From positions 1 to 39,321 of the forward strand of contig BAXC01000039.1 of NCBI GenBank assembly GCA_001310375.1: a stretch of 39,321 nucleotides of DNA. Reading direction: 5' to 3'. This stretch comes from Bacillus sp. JCM 19041 (GTDB lineage Bacteria > Bacillota > Bacilli > Bacillales > Bacillaceae_D). Numbering within the stretch: the first letter of the stretch is position 1; the number at the start of each line of letters is the position of its first letter. The position numbers and the translations under genes were made by a program. The notes below the pieces were generated by a model, which saw only the letters and a program-made list of their open reading frames with translations, did no database searches and was not told the DNA's origin. Shown here in pieces: positions 8,873 through 17,104 of this stretch.

Positions 8873-8892
8873 TTGAGCGTTGCAACGTTCAA
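8873..8892. repeat. 20-bp imperfect palindrome
   Basis: TTGAGCGTTG followed by CAACGTTCAA forms a palindrome with one mismatched pair. It lies in the 228-nt gap between the last GNAT gene and the small membrane protein. The rest of that gap is purine-rich and shows no gene. It could be an operator or only a short hairpin. Confidence 0.35.
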
Positions 8893-8948
8893 TTAGTCGC
8901 CTGAACTGTATAGCCATATTTGTTATTAAAGAATCTATAACTTAAAAT

Positions 8949-8973
8949 AGACCGCCTTTTGTAGACGGTCTGT
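8949..8973 (-). terminator. Intrinsic terminator of the small membrane protein gene
   Basis: Read on the minus strand, AGACCG and CGGTCT arms enclose a loop and are followed by ATTTTAA, just past the stop codon of the 70-aa gene. Confidence 0.6.
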
Positions 8974-8977
8974 CTTG

Positions 8978-9190
8978 CTAGCTTGATTCTTTTTCTTGAT
9001 CGAGCTTCTCTTCAATTTGTTTAAGCCTTGTCAATACTTCATCGAGTTTCTTGTCCACATCCTCGATTTCAGGACCCATCCCTTGACGTAATTCAAGTTC
9101 TTTTAAGCTTGCGCGGTTAGTGACCATAACAGTAATGACTGGATATAAGATCGCAGCGAGTGGTATCAGAATCCACCAAGGAAAATCCAT
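8978..9190 (-). CDS. Small membrane protein with C-terminal coiled coil
   Basis: 70 aa. Residues 4-22 (PWWILIPLAAILYPVITVM) form one transmembrane helix; the cytoplasmic rest is a charged heptad-like helix (VDKKLDEVLTRLKQIEEKL). I do not recognise a family. The layout recalls short PspB/phage-shock-like or scaffold proteins, but nothing specific supports that. The SD on the minus strand is GAGGGGG and a terminator follows, so it is very likely a real monocistronic gene. Confidence 0.7.
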   Translation of the reverse strand: MDFPWWILIPLAAILYPVITVMVTNRASLKELELRQGMGPEIEDVDKKLDEVLTRLKQIEEKLDQEKESS

Positions 9191-9288
9191 TATGTGATGC
9201 CCCCTCTTCGAATAGTTAGCATGATCTATTTATTATACTCATAGATACGCAAAAAAAGAGAGAGAAGTTTCGTGTTTTTCAATCAGCT

Positions 9289-10083
9289 TCATTTGAAATG
9301 TTCAATCTTATTAAAGTAATGACGAAGAAATTCTTTGACGGAACTTGCACTCTTAATTTCTTTTAGGCTTGTACCAGTAAGTGATAATGACTCTTTAGCA
9401 AGAACTGGAGCCATACCGGTAACGATCGTTTCTGTGCCAATTAATTGTAAGATATCGCGAAGTCGAAAGATTCCTTCCACGACATACTCATTAAATTCTT
9501 CAAGTCCTGATACATCAACGATTAAAGTGGCTAGATCGAGACGAGTGATTTCTTGAGTAACTGTTTCAAACATATGGTCAAACCGTGAATGCCCCATTTC
9601 TCCAACGAGTGGGATAACAGCGACACCGTGTACGAGTGGAACAATTGGTGTAGAGAGCGTTTCAATTCGTTGAACGGAGTCTATATAATTAAATTCAATC
9701 TCTTTTTGAATCGTGATGTCTTTCTGAATGCCAATAAAATACTTTGAACTGTAATTTTCAAGATAAACACACTCAATATTAAGTTCGTTCCAAAATGGAG
9801 ATCCATTTTTCTTGTAATTTAAGATTTCAAGTGAGCAAGACTGTTCATTTTTAATCGCTGTTCTAAGGGCATTCACAGCTGCTGGATCTGTGCCCTCACC
9901 TTGTAAAAAACGACAGTTCGTCCCAATAACTTCTGGTTCTGAATAACCTGTCATTAGCAAAAAACCATCATTTGCATAAACGATCGGATTGTCTTTTTGA
10001 CCAGGGTCCGTTACAAGTATACCTACTCTTGTACGATCGAGTAGTTTGGTTAGCAGCTGTGTTTTATCAAATGATTCTTCCAT
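9289..10083 (-). CDS. ytvA: Blue-light photoreceptor, LOV-STAS (YtvA)
   Basis: 264-aa flavin photoreceptor that in B. subtilis acts within the stressosome to raise sigma-B activity under blue light. The PAS/LOV domain (about residues 15-125) contains GTNCRFLQG, where Cys57 is the residue that forms the FMN adduct, then NYKKNGSPFWNELNI and FIGIQKDIT. A linker helix leads to a C-terminal STAS domain (about 145-260) with STPIVPL and IVDVSGLEEFNEYV. Domain order and length match YtvA. SD AGGAG lies 9 nt before the ATG. No other stressosome gene is in the window. Confidence 0.93.
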   Translation of the reverse strand: MEESFDKTQLLTKLLDRTRVGILVTDPGQKDNPIVYANDGFLLMTGYSEPEVIGTNCRFLQGEGTDPAAVNALRTAIKNEQSCSLEILNYKKNGSPFWNELNIECVYLENYSSKYFIGIQKDITIQKEIEFNYIDSVQRIETLSTPIVPLVHGVAVIPLVGEMGHSRFDHMFETVTQEITRLDLATLIVDVSGLEEFNEYVVEGIFRLRDILQLIGTETIVTGMAPVLAKESLSLTGTSLKEIKSASSVKEFLRHYFNKIEHFK

Positions 10084-10192
10084 TTCTCAACGCTCCTGTC
10101 CGAATTGAAATGTCTATTATTACTTTTAGTTGTTCCACGTATTCCCTTGTTTGTATGAAGCTAAACAGAACTAGATGCTAAAACAGTGTCTG

Positions 10193-10231
10193 CAATATTA
10201 CTTTTACACAAATAGTAATATTGTGTATGAT
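10193..10231 (+). promoter_or_regulatory. Sigma-A promoter overlapped by a palindromic operator (PadR gene 1)
   Basis: TTTACA (10203-10208), a 17-nt spacer and TATGAT (10226-10231) form a near-consensus promoter 23 nt before the PadR start. Perfect arms CAATATTAC (10193-10201) and GTAATATTG (10215-10223) enclose the -35 and run into the spacer. This fits autoregulation by the PadR protein just downstream. Confidence 0.7.
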
Positions 10232-10253
10232 GTATTCTAGGAGGTGCAGATAA

Positions 10254-10607
10254 TTGGATCGCACAATTTCTACGGATTTAATTCGAGGTCATACAACGAC
10301 TATTATTTTAAACATTCTTCGCCAGGGAGACAGCTATGGCTTTGACATTTATAAAAAAATAGGCTCTTTAAGTGAAAATCAGTATGAATTAAAGGAAGCA
10401 ACTTTGTACACAGCTTTTAGAAGGCTTGAAAAAGATGGCTTTATTTTGTCGTATTGGGGGGATGAATCACAGGGAGGAAGAAGAAAGTATTATCGTCTGA
10501 CTAAATTAGGGCATGAGCAATATGAACAGAATAAAGCTGGTTGGGACTTTGCGAAAATTATATTAGATCAATTAATAAAAGGAGAGTTGAACGATGAAAA
10601 AGCATGA
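10254..10607 (+). CDS. PadR family transcriptional regulator
   Basis: 117-aa PadR winged-helix repressor: ILNILRQGDSYGFDIYKKI, then ATLYTAFRRLEKDGFI (recognition helix), GGRRKYYRLTKLGHEQ (wing) and a C-terminal dimerisation helix. The start is TTG at 10254, 7 nt after AGGAGGT. The stop overlaps the next gene, a HAAS-type membrane partner, the usual PadR/HAAS pairing in Firmicutes. A promoter with an operator lies directly upstream. The ligand is unknown; PadR relatives sense phenolics or membrane-active antibiotics. Confidence 0.9.
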   Translation: MDRTISTDLIRGHTTTIILNILRQGDSYGFDIYKKIGSLSENQYELKEATLYTAFRRLEKDGFILSYWGDESQGGRRKYYRLTKLGHEQYEQNKAGWDFAKIILDQLIKGELNDEKA

Positions 10608-10874
10608 CTTGAATAGTGAGATTCAAATGTACCTTGATGATTTATTCAAAGACATTGGAGCGCTAGTCTTTACTCATTAGCAATCGGGTTACTTCTTTTC
10701 GGTAGTTGGGTTGGCATTGTTTCTGGTGCAGCAACGGGTGAGATGTTTATTGCGATTTCTGCACTAATGTTTTTCGTTATTGCAAGAATCGGCTATTTTT
10801 TGGATTGTTGCTTACTGGTGCCACCCGACGAAAGGTTATATAAATACCCACATTGGAGGGACCTTTTCAGTTAA
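10594..10874 (+). pseudogene. Decayed HAAS/permease-prefix membrane protein (PadR partner)
   Basis: It starts well (AAAGGAGAG, ATG 10594): MKKHDLNSEIQMYLDDLFKD resembles the first helix of the HAAS/DUF1700-type signalling domain. The frame ends at 10680, and another frame continues with two transmembrane helices (SLYSLAIGLLLFGSWVGI and MFIAISALMFFVIARIG) to about 10874. The rest of the HAAS domain is missing, so more than a one-base error is involved: an internal deletion plus frame change. The 3' end overlaps the end of convergent kptA. Compare the intact PadR/HAAS pair at 21.5-22.6 kb. Confidence 0.6.
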
Positions 10875-11369
10875 CCAAATGGTGTCACCTACATGGTAAA
10901 AGGAAGAGCCAGCCTCGAAGGCAGCCAGAGCGGCAACAGAGATTATCTGTACGTCGTCTTTACTTGCTTTGGCATATTCGTAGGCAGTTTCTCGCCTATC
11001 TGATAAATGTACATAAGAACGTTTATGTGGTAGGAGTCCTTCAGATAAGATTGACGCAACTTGAATTTGATTTGTGCCGTGATATAAAAAAGCAGGTGGC
11101 TGAACATCTCGATAGCGAACTTTTAATTGAGAATGACCGTACTTAGCACGAACCATCTCTTCTTTTATCTCATATCGATTATTAGGTGTGTGCATGACGA
11201 TCGAATAAAGATCACTAATGTTTATATGTGCAAGTCCCGGTTGTAACTGTGCGGTTTTTAGAAGGTCAGTAATTGAACAAAATCCGTGGTGATCGAGTTT
11301 AAGCCGATATTCCTGTGCTTGGTGACGCAAAACAAGGCTCATGAACTTGTTTAGTTTTTCTAGTGACAT
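10836..11369 (-). CDS. kptA: RNA 2'-phosphotransferase KptA/Tpt1
   Basis: Predicted NAD-dependent RNA 2'-phosphotransferase, which removes a splice-junction 2'-phosphate in eukaryotes; the bacterial role is unclear. Family landmarks: LSLVLRH-like N-terminus with the Arg-His pair at residues 15-16 (SLVLRHQ), LDHHGFCSITDLL, NNRYEIKEEMVRAKYGHS, FLYHGT, HLSDRRETAYEYA and GDTIWLTEKVPPMWV. The start is set at MSLEKLNK (11369), with AGGGGA 7 nt upstream; an ATG 18 nt earlier is less well placed. About 177 aa, normal for the family. Confidence 0.9.
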   Translation of the reverse strand: MSLEKLNKFMSLVLRHQAQEYRLKLDHHGFCSITDLLKTAQLQPGLAHINISDLYSIVMHTPNNRYEIKEEMVRAKYGHSQLKVRYRDVQPPAFLYHGTNQIQVASILSEGLLPHKRSYVHLSDRRETAYEYAKASKDDVQIISVAALAAFEAGSSFYHVGDTIWLTEKVPPMWVFI

Positions 11370-11463
11370 CACGATTCCCCTATCCATTAAGTATTACGGG
11401 CAAGCAATCAAATTCCTGCTAGCGTTTAATTAGATCAATAGAATGCTTGAGAGGTGAAGGAAC

Positions 11464-11499
11464 ATGGCTTTTGTGCGCAGAAGGGACTTAGCCTCCTAA
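11464..11499 (+). promoter_or_regulatory. Possible 11-codon leader ORF upstream of a methyltransferase
   Basis: GAGGTG (11451-11456) lies 7 nt before an ATG that opens an 11-codon frame, MAFVRRRDLAS, ending with TAA at 11497-11499. The last codons lie inside the left arm of the hairpin at 11488-11523. The peptide contains Arg-Arg-Arg, which fits the +x+ pattern at which macrolide-bound ribosomes are known to stall. The layout recalls the leaders of erm and cat genes. This is inference from architecture only. Confidence 0.4.
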
Positions 11500-11523
11500 T
11501 CAGTCAATTGTGCAGGAGGCTAA
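11488..11523 (+). promoter_or_regulatory. Perfect 10-bp stem-loop carrying an SD-like arm
   Basis: TTAGCCTCCT (11488-11497) pairs perfectly with AGGAGGCTAA (11514-11523) around a 16-nt loop. There is no T-run, so it is not a standard terminator. The right arm contains AGGAGG, but it lies 23 nt before the methyltransferase ATG; that gene has its own SD (AAGGAG, 11530-11535) outside the stem. Confidence 0.6.
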
Positions 11524-11542
11524 CCAACAAAGGAGATAAATC

Positions 11543-12265
11543 ATGAAACAAAACAAATATGACTATGACGCATTCTTTGCAGCATATAAGGAAATGCCCC
11601 GCTCACAAAAAGGACTTGAAGGCGCAGGAGAGTGGCCTCTTTTGAAAAAGATGCTTCCTCCTTTTGCAGGAAAAAGCGTTTTAGACTTAGGCTGTGGATT
11701 TGGGTGGCATTGTCGATATGCTAGAGAAGAAGGGGCTGAAAAAATAATAGGTGTAGACTTATCGGAAAAGATGCTGCACGAGGCGAGAAAGATGACGAGC
11801 GACGCGGCAATCACTTACACAAGGGCAGCGATTGAAGAAATTGATTTTCCGAAATGTTCTTTTGATATTGTTGTAAGTTCACTCGCTTTTCATTACGTTC
11901 AATCATTTAATGCAGTATGCAAAAAAGTAAATGATGCACTTAAACCTGGAGGAACATTCGTTTTCTCAGTTGAACATCCGATCTTCACCTCACGAGCTGA
12001 GCAAGACTGGAATTATGATGATGCAGGTAATAAACTACATTTTCCTATTGATCGGTACAAAGAAGAAGGAGTGCGCAATACGTCTTTTTTGGCGGATGAT
12101 GTCATTAAATATCACCGCACGCTCTCCACTTATATGCAAAACTTGCTCACCAACGGTTTTCAAATTACTGAGGTAGAAGAGTCAGGTGCTCCAGCTCATA
12201 TGTCGCAATGGAAAGATGAGAATCGCCGTCCAATGTTTTTACTATTATCTGCTGTTAAAAAGTGA
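11543..12265 (+). CDS. Class I SAM-dependent methyltransferase
   Basis: 240-aa Rossmann-fold methyltransferase. Motif I is VLDLGCGFGWHCRYA (about residues 46-60), the acidic end of strand 2 is IGVDLSEKML, motif II/III is FDIVVSSLAFHYV, and the post-motif region is LKPGGTFVFSVEHPIF. The pattern is that of small-molecule (UbiE-like) enzymes, not of rRNA dimethylases. SD AAGGAG is 7 nt before the ATG. It is preceded by a possible leader ORF and hairpin, which would be unusual for a housekeeping enzyme. Substrate unknown. Confidence 0.85.
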   Translation: MKQNKYDYDAFFAAYKEMPRSQKGLEGAGEWPLLKKMLPPFAGKSVLDLGCGFGWHCRYAREEGAEKIIGVDLSEKMLHEARKMTSDAAITYTRAAIEEIDFPKCSFDIVVSSLAFHYVQSFNAVCKKVNDALKPGGTFVFSVEHPIFTSRAEQDWNYDDAGNKLHFPIDRYKEEGVRNTSFLADDVIKYHRTLSTYMQNLLTNGFQITEVEESGAPAHMSQWKDENRRPMFLLLSAVKK

Positions 12266-12294
12266 TGGCAAGGTTGGATATTGTTACGGTGTTC

Positions 12295-12316
12295 GTTACT
12301 AGTGTAAACTAGTAAC
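12295..12316. promoter_or_regulatory. 22-bp perfect palindromic operator candidate
   Basis: Arms GTTACTAGT (12295-12303) and ACTAGTAAC (12308-12316) flank a 4-nt centre. The site lies 37 nt before the start of the DUF1189-like gene. Length and symmetry suit a TetR- or MarR-type dimer, but no such regulator is adjacent. Confidence 0.5.
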
Positions 12317-12352
12317 GTGACGGACAGGTAGTAAAGAGAGGGCTTTGTAATA

Positions 12353-12845
12353 ATGAAACATTTTCTTAACCGGGTTTGGCAATGCACGCAACTGCCAAAA
12401 AAACAAGTTGTATTTCGTTTAAATAGGGAACGAATTGGTGTCCCATTTTTATACGTTGGCTTGCTTTTAGCGTTAGTCTGCATCCCGTTGTTTGTACAGA
12501 CTTTTTTTTCAATCAGAAGGTGTTATAGCAGATTTAATCTTACCAATGTTTGCAGTCTATTTTTTGTTTATTTATTTTCCAATCTTTGCTTTGTCAGTTT
12601 TTTCTCTCATCGCAGCAGTAGCAGCCATTGCTTTAACTGTCGCGAAGCTTGCTGACCGAAAGTTGACGTACTTAATGTTGTATAAGATTGCAGCATTTGC
12701 GGCTACGATACCAATTATCGGTTACGGGGGGAGCTTGTTGATTGGTGAAGAATTTGCAATGATTTGGATATGGGCTAGCTTTATTTATCTGGTTGCTGTG
12801 CTCATCCGTGTTATTTTTCACTATCCCAAAGCCAGAAAAAAATGA
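12353..12845 (+). CDS. DUF1189-like integral membrane protein, frameshifted in a T tract
   Basis: The first frame reads MKHFLNRVWQCTQLPKKQVV and a transmembrane helix (FLYVGLLLALVCIPLFVQ), then is lost at a run of eight T (12502-12509). With seven T it continues as FFQSEGVIADLILPMFAVYF to 12845, giving about 163 aa with four or five transmembrane helices and a basic tail (HYPKARKK). The N-terminal charge pattern and the hydrophobic core recall DUF1189 proteins but it is shorter, so the family call is tentative. A palindrome lies just upstream and a terminator just downstream. Confidence 0.55.
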
Positions 12846-12856
12846 ACAGATCATGG

Positions 12857-12888
12857 AGCGTGATGCAAAAGCATTGCGCTTTTTCTTT
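12857..12888 (+). terminator. Intrinsic terminator
   Basis: AGCGTGATGC, an AAAA loop and GCATTGCGCT (one G-U pair and one mismatch) are followed by TTTTCTTT, 11 nt after the stop of the DUF1189-like gene. Confidence 0.75.
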
Positions 12889-12957
12889 AGCTAAAAAAGG
12901 ATTTATGGCAAAATATAACGAATATATGTTCTTGATTGGTAGAAAAGAGGGATGAAT

Positions 12958-13695
12958 ATGGATCATGCAATAGTGGAAGGCAATAAAAAGAATTGGGAAC
13001 AGGCAGCTGAACGTTTTTTTGGTCGTAATCCGCTTCCAGAGTACGGTCCGTTAGCACCGACGGAAGAGGAGTTAAACCTACTAGGATCTGTGTCAGGCAA
13101 GCGGGTGCTTGATATCGGGTGTGGAAGCGGGCATTCACTTTCTTATATGCATCGTGAAGGCGCAAGTGAATTATGGGGAATTGATGTATCTTCTGCTCAA
13201 ATAATGGCGGCAAAGAATGTCTTAAGTGAGTTTGATGCAAAACTATTTCAATCACCAATGGAACAAAACCCAGGTCTGCCTGCTCATTATTTTGATATCG
13301 TTTACTCTATTTATGCTTTAGGATGGACTACTAATCTTGCTCTGACTTTGAAGAATGTTCATACATACCTTAAACCTGGGGGGAGTTTTGTTTTTAGTTG
13401 GGAACATCCTTGGTTTACACTATTGCGTAAGAATGAAAATGGCTTTTTGTTGGAAGGGTCCTACCACGATGAAGGTCTTTATAATCATCCTGGGTGGCCA
13501 AAAACTGCTTTTATGCAACAACTCAAAGTAAGTACATATGTGAATACACTTAGTGAGCAAGGGTTCCATGTAGAAAAGATCATTGAAGAAACTGGTGACG
13601 GATGTGGACAAAAGAAAAGTAAAACTTGGTATACTGAAGAAAAAGCAGCTCTCGTTCCAACAACTTTGATTATAAAAAGTACGAAAGCCAACTAA
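12958..13695 (+). CDS. Class I SAM-dependent methyltransferase
   Basis: About 245 aa. Motif I is VLDIGCGSGHSLSYM (about residues 49-63), followed by LWGIDVSSAQIMAA, FDIVYSIYALGWTTN and LKPGGSFVFSWEHPWF. An ATG at 12952 is also in frame, but GAGGG abuts it, so the second ATG at 12958 is better spaced. The gene begins an operon: 16 nt separate it from the nitronate monooxygenase gene. It is related in layout to the methyltransferase at 11543 (both have the E-H-P-x-F motif after LKPGG), so the pair may be paralogues. Confidence 0.85.
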   Translation: MDHAIVEGNKKNWEQAAERFFGRNPLPEYGPLAPTEEELNLLGSVSGKRVLDIGCGSGHSLSYMHREGASELWGIDVSSAQIMAAKNVLSEFDAKLFQSPMEQNPGLPAHYFDIVYSIYALGWTTNLALTLKNVHTYLKPGGSFVFSWEHPWFTLLRKNENGFLLEGSYHDEGLYNHPGWPKTAFMQQLKVSTYVNTLSEQGFHVEKIIEETGDGCGQKKSKTWYTEEKAALVPTTLIIKSTKAN

Positions 13696-13711
13696 AAAGG
13701 AGGAGTTTTTA

Positions 13712-14783
13712 GTGACGTTAATGGAACGATTAGGAGTATCCGCACCTTATATACAAGCGGGGATGGCAGGAGGAATTACAACGGCAGAGCTTGTTGCCTC
13801 AGTTAGTAATCATGGAGGGTTAGGACAGATCGGTGCTGGCTATCTAACATCAGAAACATTAAAAAAAGACATTCAAGCTGTCAAACGAAAGACTAATAAT
13901 CCCTTTGGTGTAAATCTATTTGTGCCTGAAGACATTTATTATGATGTAGATGAAGAAGAAAGAGTTCGTTCCGTTTTGAAACCAATTGAAGAGGAGCTTG
14001 GCGTCAACTCGATTCCGTTAACAGGTGGTAATGCTTTTTTGGATCAATGTGATGTAATGATTAGCGAGGAAGTGTCGGTCGTTAGTTTTACATTTGGTAT
14101 CCCTTCCATTGAAGTAATGAAGCGATTTAAGGAGAAAGGAATTTTTTTAATCGGAACTGCAACAACTGTCGAAGAAGCGATCTTGAATGAGAAGGCTGGC
14201 ATGGATGCGATTGTTGTTCAAGGTGCTGAAGCAGGTGGACATCGTGGAACTTTTGCGACGGCCTTTGATCGTGCTTGTGTTGGTACGATGGTGCTTATAC
14301 CTCAAGTGGCGGATCAATGTAGAATACCACTGATTGCAGCCGGTGGGATTATGGATGGCGAGGTGCACTTGCGCAAAGGCGCTTGGGGCAGAGATGGTTC
14401 AACTCGGAACTCAATTTTTAATGTGTGAAGAAAGTGGTGCTCATTCATTACATAAACAGGCAATTGCAACTGCTAAGGAAACGGATGCTGTGCTCACGTC
14501 TGGGTTTAGTGGGAAGCCTGCAAGAGGTATACATAATCAATTTATGGAAACCTTTGAAGACGTATCTCCACTACCGTATCCAGCACAAAATACATTGACA
14601 GGGCCGATTCGCAAACAGGCAGGAGAAATTGGGAAGACAGCTTATATGTCAATGTGGTCAGGGCAGGGTGTACGGTTGGCTAAACAAGAGACGGTGGTTG
14701 AGCTCCTTGATCGATTACAACGAGAAGAAGCGACGATCTTACATGCGCTTTATACATCAAGAAGTAAAAAGGAGCAGACATAA
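13712..14783 (+). CDS. Nitronate monooxygenase (2-nitropropane dioxygenase type), frameshifted
   Basis: FMN-dependent TIM-barrel enzyme that oxidises alkyl nitronates, a detoxification role. Visible: PYIQAGMAGGITTAELVASV, NHGGLGQIGAG, NNPFGVNLF, VSFTFGIPS, AIVVQGAEAGGHRG (substrate/FMN loop), IPLIAAGGIMDG, then in other frames RGALA and ALGAEMVQLGTQFLMCEES. The GGI-x-DGRG-x-x-A-x-x-LGA element is cut by two single-base losses near 14358 and 14375; restoring both gives one protein of about 357 aa. Start is GTG 13712 behind AAAGGAGGAG. The final TAA overlaps the ATG of the HD gene. Confidence 0.82.
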
Positions 14784-15405
14784 TGAACGTAACAAAGCGT
14801 ACAGAAGCATGGGTTCGAGAACAGTTGTCAAATGAGGCAACAGGGCATGACTGGTACCATATTGAACGTGTTACACGGTCAGCAAGAGCAATGGCAGAGC
14901 AAGAACAAGCAGACATTTTTATTGTTGAAATGGCAGCGCTTATGCATGATATTGCTGATGATAAAGTTGTAGCAAGTGAAGAAGTTGGCTTAAGGATGAT
15001 AAAAGACTGGCTCGTTACTAACGAGGTGAATGAAGAACAAATAAAACACATTGTAGAAATTATTCAATCAATATCATTTAGCAAAGGAAGGTCATTGCAT
15101 TCCTTAGAAGCGGAAATCGTCCAAGATGCTGATCGTTTAGATGCAATAGGGGCAATTGGCATTGCGCGTACATTTCAATATGCCGGTTCTAAAGGCACGC
15201 AATGTATGACCCTTTGCTTCCGGTCCGAGAGAACATGACAAAGGAAGAATACAGGAACGGAAAAACATCGGCAGTGCACCATTTTTATGAAAAGCTACTT
15301 AAGCTAAAAGAAATGATGAATACGGAAGCTGGTAAAAAGATGGCAGAAGAACGGCATCTTTTTATGGAACAGTTTTTAGACCAGTTCTATAAGGAATGGA
15401 ATTGA
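14783..15405 (+). CDS. HD-domain phosphohydrolase, YpgQ/YedJ type, frameshifted
   Basis: About 207 aa when joined. The metal site reads [10 protein letters not shown] (His), [10 protein letters not shown] (His-Asp) and [15 protein letters not shown] (Asp near residue 115), the pattern of YpgQ-type HD enzymes that act as nucleotide pyrophosphatases. The first frame ends at 15238; the second resumes at [13 protein letters not shown] (15202) and runs to 15405, so one base is missing near 15200, exactly where relatives have a Met-Tyr-Asp-Pro motif. It is coupled to the nitronate monooxygenase gene by TAATG. Confidence 0.8.
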
Positions 15406-15414
15406 ATAAATAAT

Positions 15415-15451
15415 AAGAAGAAGAGCTTGGGAGTCCCAAGCTCTTCTTCTT
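15415..15451. terminator. Strong bidirectional terminator
   Basis: Two 18-nt perfect arms (15415-15432 and 15434-15451; the core is GAGCTTGGGA/TCCCAAGCTC) with A-rich and T-rich flanks lie between the convergent HD and methyltransferase genes. Confidence 0.9.
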
Positions 15452-15474
15452 ATTTAAATGGTGTCTTTTTTATT

Positions 15475-16150
15475 TTACTTTTCTCCAGCCACAACAGTGA
15501 AGTTAAAGTGCTTATAGAAACAATTGACATTAGAAAACCCTGTTTCTCTCAACCAATTAAGTTGATCATTCAAAGGAGCCATTTGGTCAAGTTTTGTCCG
15601 TTCGATTGCTGCGGCTATTTCTGATTCTGAAAGTCCACTTGCAGAAATCTGCTCAATCCAGTTTGTTTTGTAGAATTCATCAATTTCTGGAGTGGCCCCA
15701 AGTACTTGGTCTGCATTGATAAATCGTCCTCCATGTGCGAGAGTCTGATAGATTCTTCTAAATAATGCTTGTTTATCAGCATTGTTCAGATGATGAATAG
15801 AAAGTGAGGATACAATAAAGTCAAATGGTTCGGCAAACGTATAGTTTGTATAATCAGCCTCAATGAACGTAACAGCTGAATGGTCCGAAAACCTTTCCCG
15901 CGCAACATCCAGCATTTTAGAAGAAAGATCAATTAATGTGATATGGCATCAGGAAAAGCTTTTAGAATCCCTGCCGATAATAGACCAGTTCCAGCACCTA
16001 TATCCAAAAAGGAAGGGCTGGTTTTGTTTGTATTAATCAAGGACAAGGGGATGGAATAGAAGTCTTCAAAACATGGAATCAGTTTTCGGCGCTGTTGGTC
16101 ATAAGAGCTGCGCTATTATTAAATTGAGTTGCTACATCTGTTCGGTCCAT
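15475..16150 (-). CDS. Class I SAM-dependent methyltransferase, two frameshifts
   Basis: Only the C-terminal 146 residues form a continuous frame (from 15915), but the full gene can be followed back to ATG 16150 behind GAGGTGGG: MDRTDVATQFNNSAA, YDQQRRKLIPCFEDFYSI, SFLDIGAGTGLLSAGIL (motif I), ITLIDLSSKMLDVA, FDFIVSSLSIHHL and LAHGGRFINADQVL. One base is missing near 16103 and another near 15945. Restored length is about 226 aa, a normal small-molecule methyltransferase. The late segment (PEIDEFYKTNW) suggests the group of B. subtilis-type stand-alone enzymes of unknown substrate. Confidence 0.75.
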
Positions 16151-16316
16151 AATAAATCCCACCTCATCTTAGTTAATCATGAAGACTTCAATATCAATGA
16201 CAGTGTTTCCTGCTGATTACGTCAGAAATACAGCATCAGATAGAGAATGCTGACAACCTATTGAGTCATATGCATGAAGAATGTGTAGAAAAGCGCAATA
16301 GGAAGGGGTAATTACA

Positions 16317-17015
16317 GTGAAACAGGACTATGGGGAAAAGGAACCGAGTTATTATTCAGTCCTAAATTATGCATTGTTACATGCAATTCCTCCAACTGCT
16401 AAGCGAGTGCTTGACGTAGGGTGTGCAGGAGGTTACCTTGGCCAAGCGATTAAAGCGAGGACAGGAGGGTATGTTGCTGGCATTGAGCTTTTTTCGGAAG
16501 CTGCAAAAGAAGCAGAATCACGATTAGACTTGGCTATTTGCGGAAATGTCGAGACAGATATATTGCCGTTTCAACCTGAAGAATTTGACGCAATTGTTTT
16601 TGGAGATGTGCTTGAACATATGCTTGATCCTTCGCTAGTAATTCGAAAGATGCATCCACTGCTAAAAGCAGGTGGTGCGATCTATGCAAGCATTCCCAAT
16701 GTAGGACACATTACCATTATTGAACAGTTGCTTAGTGGAACTTGGACATATATGTCAGCGGGATTACTTGATAAAACGCACTTTCGTTTTTTTACAAAAA
16801 AAGAAATCGAAAAGTTATTTGAAGAAAACGGATTTGCTATTCTTTCAATAGGACAGCTAATGAATACACATGAAAGGGAAAATCAACTCATCGCAGACTT
16901 GCAAATGATTGGAAAGAAATATCAACTACCCACAGATGATTTGCTAGTACGAGCAACCGCCTACCAGTATATTGTGCATGCTGGAAAAGAGGTGAACTTC
17001 GTTGAAGTTAGGTAA
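16317..17015 (+). CDS. Class I SAM-dependent methyltransferase (Methyltransf_23-like)
   Basis: 232 aa, start GTG 16317 behind GGAAGGGG. Motif I RVLDVGCAGGYLGQAI (about residues 29-44), VAGIELFSEAAKEA, FDAIVFGDVLEHMLDPS, LLKAGGAIYASIPNVGHI and KTHFRFFTKKEIEKLFEENGF. The LDKTHFRFFT element is characteristic of the Methyltransf_23 enzymes often found near glycan or natural-product genes. No such genes are adjacent here. A perfect terminator follows. Confidence 0.87.
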   Translation: MKQDYGEKEPSYYSVLNYALLHAIPPTAKRVLDVGCAGGYLGQAIKARTGGYVAGIELFSEAAKEAESRLDLAICGNVETDILPFQPEEFDAIVFGDVLEHMLDPSLVIRKMHPLLKAGGAIYASIPNVGHITIIEQLLSGTWTYMSAGLLDKTHFRFFTKKEIEKLFEENGFAILSIGQLMNTHERENQLIADLQMIGKKYQLPTDDLLVRATAYQYIVHAGKEVNFVEVR

Positions 17016-17078
17016 GAAGAAAGGCGATTGCATTTGAAATTCAAGGCTATATAAGAACTGGGTGATTCTGTTCCACTT

Positions 17079-17104
17079 AGAAAGAGTGACTAGTCACTCT
17101 TTCT
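17079..17104. terminator. Perfect palindromic bidirectional terminator
   Basis: A 26-bp perfect palindrome centred on GAGTGACTAGTCACTC with T6 beyond it on the plus strand. The stop codon of the convergent M50-like gene (17094) lies inside it. Confidence 0.85.
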
